From NCBI GenBank assembly GCA_021823905.1, contig JAKALX010000243.1:1-6031 (forward strand): a DNA stretch of 6,031 bases, given 5' to 3'. Below the pieces are notes generated by a model. The model ran no database searches and was not told where the DNA came from. It worked only from the letters and a program-made list of their open reading frames with translations. Shown piece by piece: positions 5,878-6,031 of the stretch. The position numbers were made by a program, and so were the translations under genes. Positions within the stretch are counted from its first letter, which is position 1; every line of letters starts with the position of its first letter. Source of the stretch: Chloroflexota bacterium. Lineage in GTDB: Bacteria; Chloroflexota; Dehalococcoidia; Tepidiformales; Tepidiformaceae.

Positions 5878-6031
5878 GCCGCCGCCCGGGAACGATGGAC
5901 GCGAACGGGTGGGGTTCAGGGTTTTGCGCGCCGGGGGCGGACGGCAGGGTAGCGATGCCATGGGTGGTCCTTGGTCGGGCGACCGTCGACGACGCGGAGA
6001 GGGCGCGGCGGGCGGGGTGCGCGAGGCGTGG

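Noticed and set aside
5830..5961. Longer start for the protease at ATG 5961 with AAGGA upstream; the frame stays open to the window edge
   Set aside because: The extra residues are Pro/Arg-rich and unlike CvpA or MarP N-termini. Four membrane segments place the N-terminus on the outer side with the protease, which suits a short start. Length and triad spacing from 5829 or 5838 match MarP. Kept only as an alternative.
5859..6031. Plus-strand frame open from ATG 5859 (also ATG 5957) to the right edge
   Set aside because: It has only 57 codons visible, no recognisable motif, and overlaps the likely marP promoter. All frames are open here because of GC richness. A divergent gene starting near 5957 cannot be excluded but cannot be supported.

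Overview
This high-GC window holds six protein-coding genes packed almost end to end. All six belong to bacterial elongation-type cell-wall synthesis and its Ser/Thr-phosphorylation control. The gene set is a partial kinase, a SEDS glycosyltransferase (RodA type), two FHA-domain proteins (FhaB type and FhaA type with its DUF3662 N-terminus), a class B penicillin-binding protein (PbpA type) and a CvpA-fused periplasmic serine protease (MarP type). It resembles the actinobacterial fhaA-fhaB-pstP-rodA-pbpA-pknA-pknB locus. High GC, GTG starts, very weak ribosome-binding sites and leaderless-looking starts fit an actinomycete or a related deep-branching soil lineage (for example Dormibacterota or Chloroflexota). 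The sequence alone does not fix the phylum.

Layout. The right two-thirds is a minus-strand series read right to left: marP-like (start about 5829), a 100-base gap with a hairpin and a candidate leaderless promoter, then pbpA, fhaA and fhaB. These last three are joined by two ATGA start/stop overlaps. The rodA-like gene (762-2033) is on the plus strand and runs head-on into fhaB. The two stop codons overlap within a perfect 10-bp palindrome. At the left edge a Ser/Thr kinase is transcribed divergently from rodA with only 30 bases between the chosen starts. It leaves the window after its kinase domain, so any transmembrane or PASTA part is unseen.

How the genes probably work together. RodA polymerises lipid II glycan strands and PbpA cross-links them, the usual SEDS-bPBP pairing. 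The kinase would phosphorylate cell-wall proteins. FhaA and FhaB would read phosphothreonines and recruit or inhibit partners at the membrane. The MarP-like protease probably acts outside the membrane on cell-wall enzymes, as Mycobacterium tuberculosis MarP does. No PstP-type phosphatase or second kinase is in the window.

Points of interest are the inverted rodA, the protease attached to the pbpA cluster, a kinase catalytic loop reading HCD instead of HRD, a likely leaderless GTG start for pbpA, and a possible 12-14 codon leader peptide overlapping the marP start. I see no RNA genes, mobile elements, CRISPR arrays or long repeats. The genes are recognisable families; what is unusual is their arrangement and expression signals, not a wholly new system.
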